In this document: positions 62,609 through 64,000 of the stretch, piece by piece
How positions within the stretch are numbered: the stretch's first letter is position 1
Layout of the letters: each line of letters opens with the position of its first letter
Assembly (NCBI RefSeq): GCF_030406325.1
Contig: NZ_JAUEQY010000040.1
Location: forward strand, 16,209 to 80,208
Direction of reading: 5' to 3'
Origin: Actinomadura sp. DC4
GTDB taxonomy: Bacteria; Actinomycetota; Actinomycetes; Streptosporangiales; Streptosporangiaceae
Length of the DNA stretch: 64,000 bases
The notes under the pieces: model-generated
What the model was told of the DNA's origin: nothing
Database searches by the model: none
The model's input: the letters and a program-made list of their open reading frames with translations, nothing else
Made by a program: the position numbers and the translations under genes

Positions 62609-62640
62609 ACACGGAATGCCGTTCCATGTCAACGGTAGAG
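62609..62640. promoter_or_regulatory. IclR-type operator 2 and ridA promoter box
   Basis: ACACGGAATGCCGTTCCATGT (62609-62629) is a 21-base palindrome with 16 of 20 paired positions symmetric. Its GGAA-N5-TTCC core and CATGTCAA flank match the site at 51392-51415. TAGAGT (62635-62640) is a likely -10 for ridA. The palindrome overlaps where the -35 should be. The sialidase operon reads the other way. Confidence 0.65.
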
Positions 62641-62673
62641 TCGGAGACTCCACGTACGAGAGAAAGGCGCAGC

Positions 62674-63051
62674 ATGCAGACCATTCACCCCGACCACTTC
62701 CCCGTCCCGGTCGTCCCGCTCAGCCACGGTGTACGGGCCGGGGATCTGCTCTTCGTGTCCGGGCAGGTCGCCACCGACGCGGACGGCAACGTGTTCGTCG
62801 GCGACTTCGAGGCCGAGGTGAACTCCGCCATCGACAACGTCGAGGCCGTGCTCGAGGCCGGGGGCGCGAGCCTCGCCGACGTCGTCAAGGTCGGCGCGTA
62901 CCTGTCGAACGCGGCGCTGTTCCCGCGCTTCAACGAGGTGTACGCACGCCGCATCGGCAACGTGCCGCCGGCGCGTACGACGGTCGTGGTCGACTTCGGC
63001 CACCCCGACGTCCGCGTCGAGGTCGAGGCGATCGCCCACCTCGGGAAGTAG
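62674..63051 (+). CDS. RidA family reactive intermediate deaminase
   Basis: A 125-residue Rid protein. VRAGDLLFVSGQVATDADGN and FNEVYARRIGNVPPARTTVVV are the family segments; the Arg in PPARTTV is the substrate-binding residue needed for enamine hydrolysis in active RidA proteins. GAGAGAAAGG precedes the ATG. It shares a control region with the sialidase operon. Hydrolysis of the 2-aminoacrylate-like product of the D-serine dehydratase-like enzyme would give it a direct place in the regulon (inference). Confidence 0.88.
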   Translation: MQTIHPDHFPVPVVPLSHGVRAGDLLFVSGQVATDADGNVFVGDFEAEVNSAIDNVEAVLEAGGASLADVVKVGAYLSNAALFPRFNEVYARRIGNVPPARTTVVVDFGHPDVRVEVEAIAHLGK

Positions 63052-63123
63052 CCCGCCGGGCGAGGACCTCCGCCGTACGGGGGTCTTCGCCCCTCCCTCG
63101 ATCCCGTCTGCGACACTCCCCCG

Positions 63124-63311
63124 GTGGCACTCACGACCGGCGCGCCGTCCGCCGACCCGGCGCAGGAGTTCCCCGAGCTGGCCTCGTACGCCCGGACGAC
63201 CGTGCGGCGGCCCGCGCGCCGACCGGGATGACGGTCGGGCGCGGGGGCCACGCGGGACTGTTCGTGTGCTCCGCCGACCCGGTCCACCCGCCGTCGTTCT
63301 TCACGCGGTGA
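63124..63311 (+). pseudogene. Two ends of a DUF1963/YwqG-like gene with the middle deleted
   Basis: GTG 63124 opens a frame (PAQEFPELASYARTTVRR) that looks like the first 38 residues of actinomycete DUF1963/YwqG-type proteins, and stops at TGA 63229-63231. The overlapping frame from 63228 encodes HAGLFVCSADPVHPPSFF-stop, like the last residues of the same family (HIF or VFVC, then P-HP). The 250 or so intervening residues are absent. Recognition rests on memory of the family, so it is tentative. Confidence 0.4.
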
Positions 63312-63320
63312 CCCGGCCGG

Positions 63321-64000
63321 TCACGTCCCTGCGGCCGGGAGGAAGCCGGCCGGGCGCAGCGACCGGTGCACGATCCGCAGGGCGGCGTCGAAGTCCGGGT
63401 CGGCGGTGAGGCCCGCGGCGGCGGCCTGGAGCTCGCCGACGTACTCCTCGTACTGCTTCTCGGTGAACTCCCCCGACGGGCCGGAGACGCTGATCGCGGC
63501 CAGGCACTCGTCGCCGATCAGCAACGGCACCGCCACGCAGCGCAGGCCCGCGCTGCGCTCGTTGTCGTCGAGCGCGTACCCCCGCTCCCGCGTCACGCGC
63601 AGCTCCTCGGCCAGGCCGTCGAGCGTGACGATCGTCTGGTCGGTGAGGGCGGGGAACGGCTCGTCCGGGGTGCTCGCGGCCAGCAGGCCGGGTTCGACGT
63701 GCGCCAGCAGCACCTTGCCCAGGCCCGTGCAGTAGGCGTGGTCGCGGGTGCCCGGCGGCGCCATGAAGCGCAGCGGTCGGTCCGGCTCGGTCACGCAGAT
63801 GTGCAGCACCTGCGCGCCGTCGAGGACGCCCAGGTTGGCGGTCTGCCCCGTCTTGTCGGCGACCGGGCGGAGAGGCGTCAGCCGTCGGCGACGATCTCCC
63901 AGATCCGCACCGCCCACGCGACCGGCCTGGCCCGGTAACCGATCGAGCGGACGGCGAGGTGACCGGTGAGCGTCAGGACCGCTTCGCCGGTGGCGGCGTC
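63321..64000 (-). pseudogene. IclR family regulator, frameshifted and cut by the window end
   Basis: The effector domain is clear from about 63880 to the stop at 63321: PVADKTGQTANLGVLDG, CTGLGKVLLAH, ERGYALDDNERSAGLRCVAVPL and AAISVSGP are all IclR signatures. Upstream, the IclR frame loses similarity, while a second frame (ATGEAVLTLTGHLAVRSIGY) resembles the linker after an IclR winged helix and stops at TGA 63880-63878. One indel near there would join them. The HTH itself lies beyond base 64000. If functional, it is the natural regulator for the two palindromes at 51392 and 62609. Confidence 0.6.

Noticed and set aside
1..64000. CRISPR arrays, tRNA genes, riboswitches, transposons, prophage genes
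   Set aside because: No regularly spaced repeats, cloverleaf-like segments with conserved T-loop, known riboswitch cores, transposase motifs or phage structural genes were recognised by eye; a covariance-model search could still find a short RNA.

Overview
The window is a very GC-rich, gene-dense stretch of an actinomycete chromosome. Signs are GTG and TTG starts, 4-bp GTGA/ATGA gene overlaps, leaderless promoters with a TANNNT box 6-7 nt before the start codon, and families such as FxsC/FxsT, LppU-like, YbjN-like (TY-Chap) and CelR/GH48. The CelR palindrome and the cellulase recall Streptosporangiales-type saprophytes such as Thermobifida and relatives; no 16S or phylogenetic marker is present, so the order is inference. 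No rRNA, tRNA, CRISPR array, IS element or phage genes were seen.

Layout. 1-5339: right half of an FxSxx-COOH RiPP locus (tail of a probable FxsB, then fxsC and fxsT). 5374-10654: WYL regulator, VOC protein, alpha/beta hydrolase, a decayed secreted-peptide region, a TY-Chap protein, a glycosyltransferase pseudogene and a class V aminotransferase. 9632-14612: a divergent, GntR-bracketed catabolic unit (aminotransferase + MFS on the minus strand; DUF6282, DUF1932-type dehydrogenase and GntR on the plus strand) with two matching operators. 14621-15915: O-methyltransferase/TetR pair with an operator inside the promoter spacer. 16018-20068: GH48 cellulase behind a LacI/CelR-type regulator with a perfect palindrome. 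20302-28457: housekeeping-like accessory genes (S4 protein, MerR/quinone-reductase-like pair, VOC, AraC/aldo-keto reductase pair, hydrolase-membrane fusion, methyltransferase, RraA-like). 28707-32236: sulfonate-type ABC importer plus TauD-like dioxygenase. 32299-39851: membrane and secreted proteins, F420 enzyme, MFS, Cys-nucleophile hydrolase, beta-glucuronidase, TMEM175 channel.

40037-48004 is a sugar or amino-sugar locus: SIS isomerase/deaminase, class II aldolase, GH4 glycosidase, PfkB kinase, DeoR regulator, and a convergent carbohydrate ABC importer without its own ATPase. 49976-63051 holds what looks like one regulon: a GSAM-like aminotransferase, six tightly overlapping genes (two Gfo/Idh/MocA, FAH hydrolase, N-acyl-D-amino-acid deacylase, amidohydrolase, D-serine dehydratase/D-threonine aldolase family), then a secreted sialidase with a PIG-L deacetylase and a divergent RidA. 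The two divergent control regions, 11 kb apart, share an IclR-type palindrome, and an IclR gene (apparently frameshifted, cut by the window end) lies next to the second one. The genes together fit use of N-acylated D-amino acids or an unusual glycoconjugate; the substrate is unknown.

Several genes are decayed in a striking way: the glycosyltransferase and a DUF1963/YwqG-like gene each keep both ends but have lost the middle.
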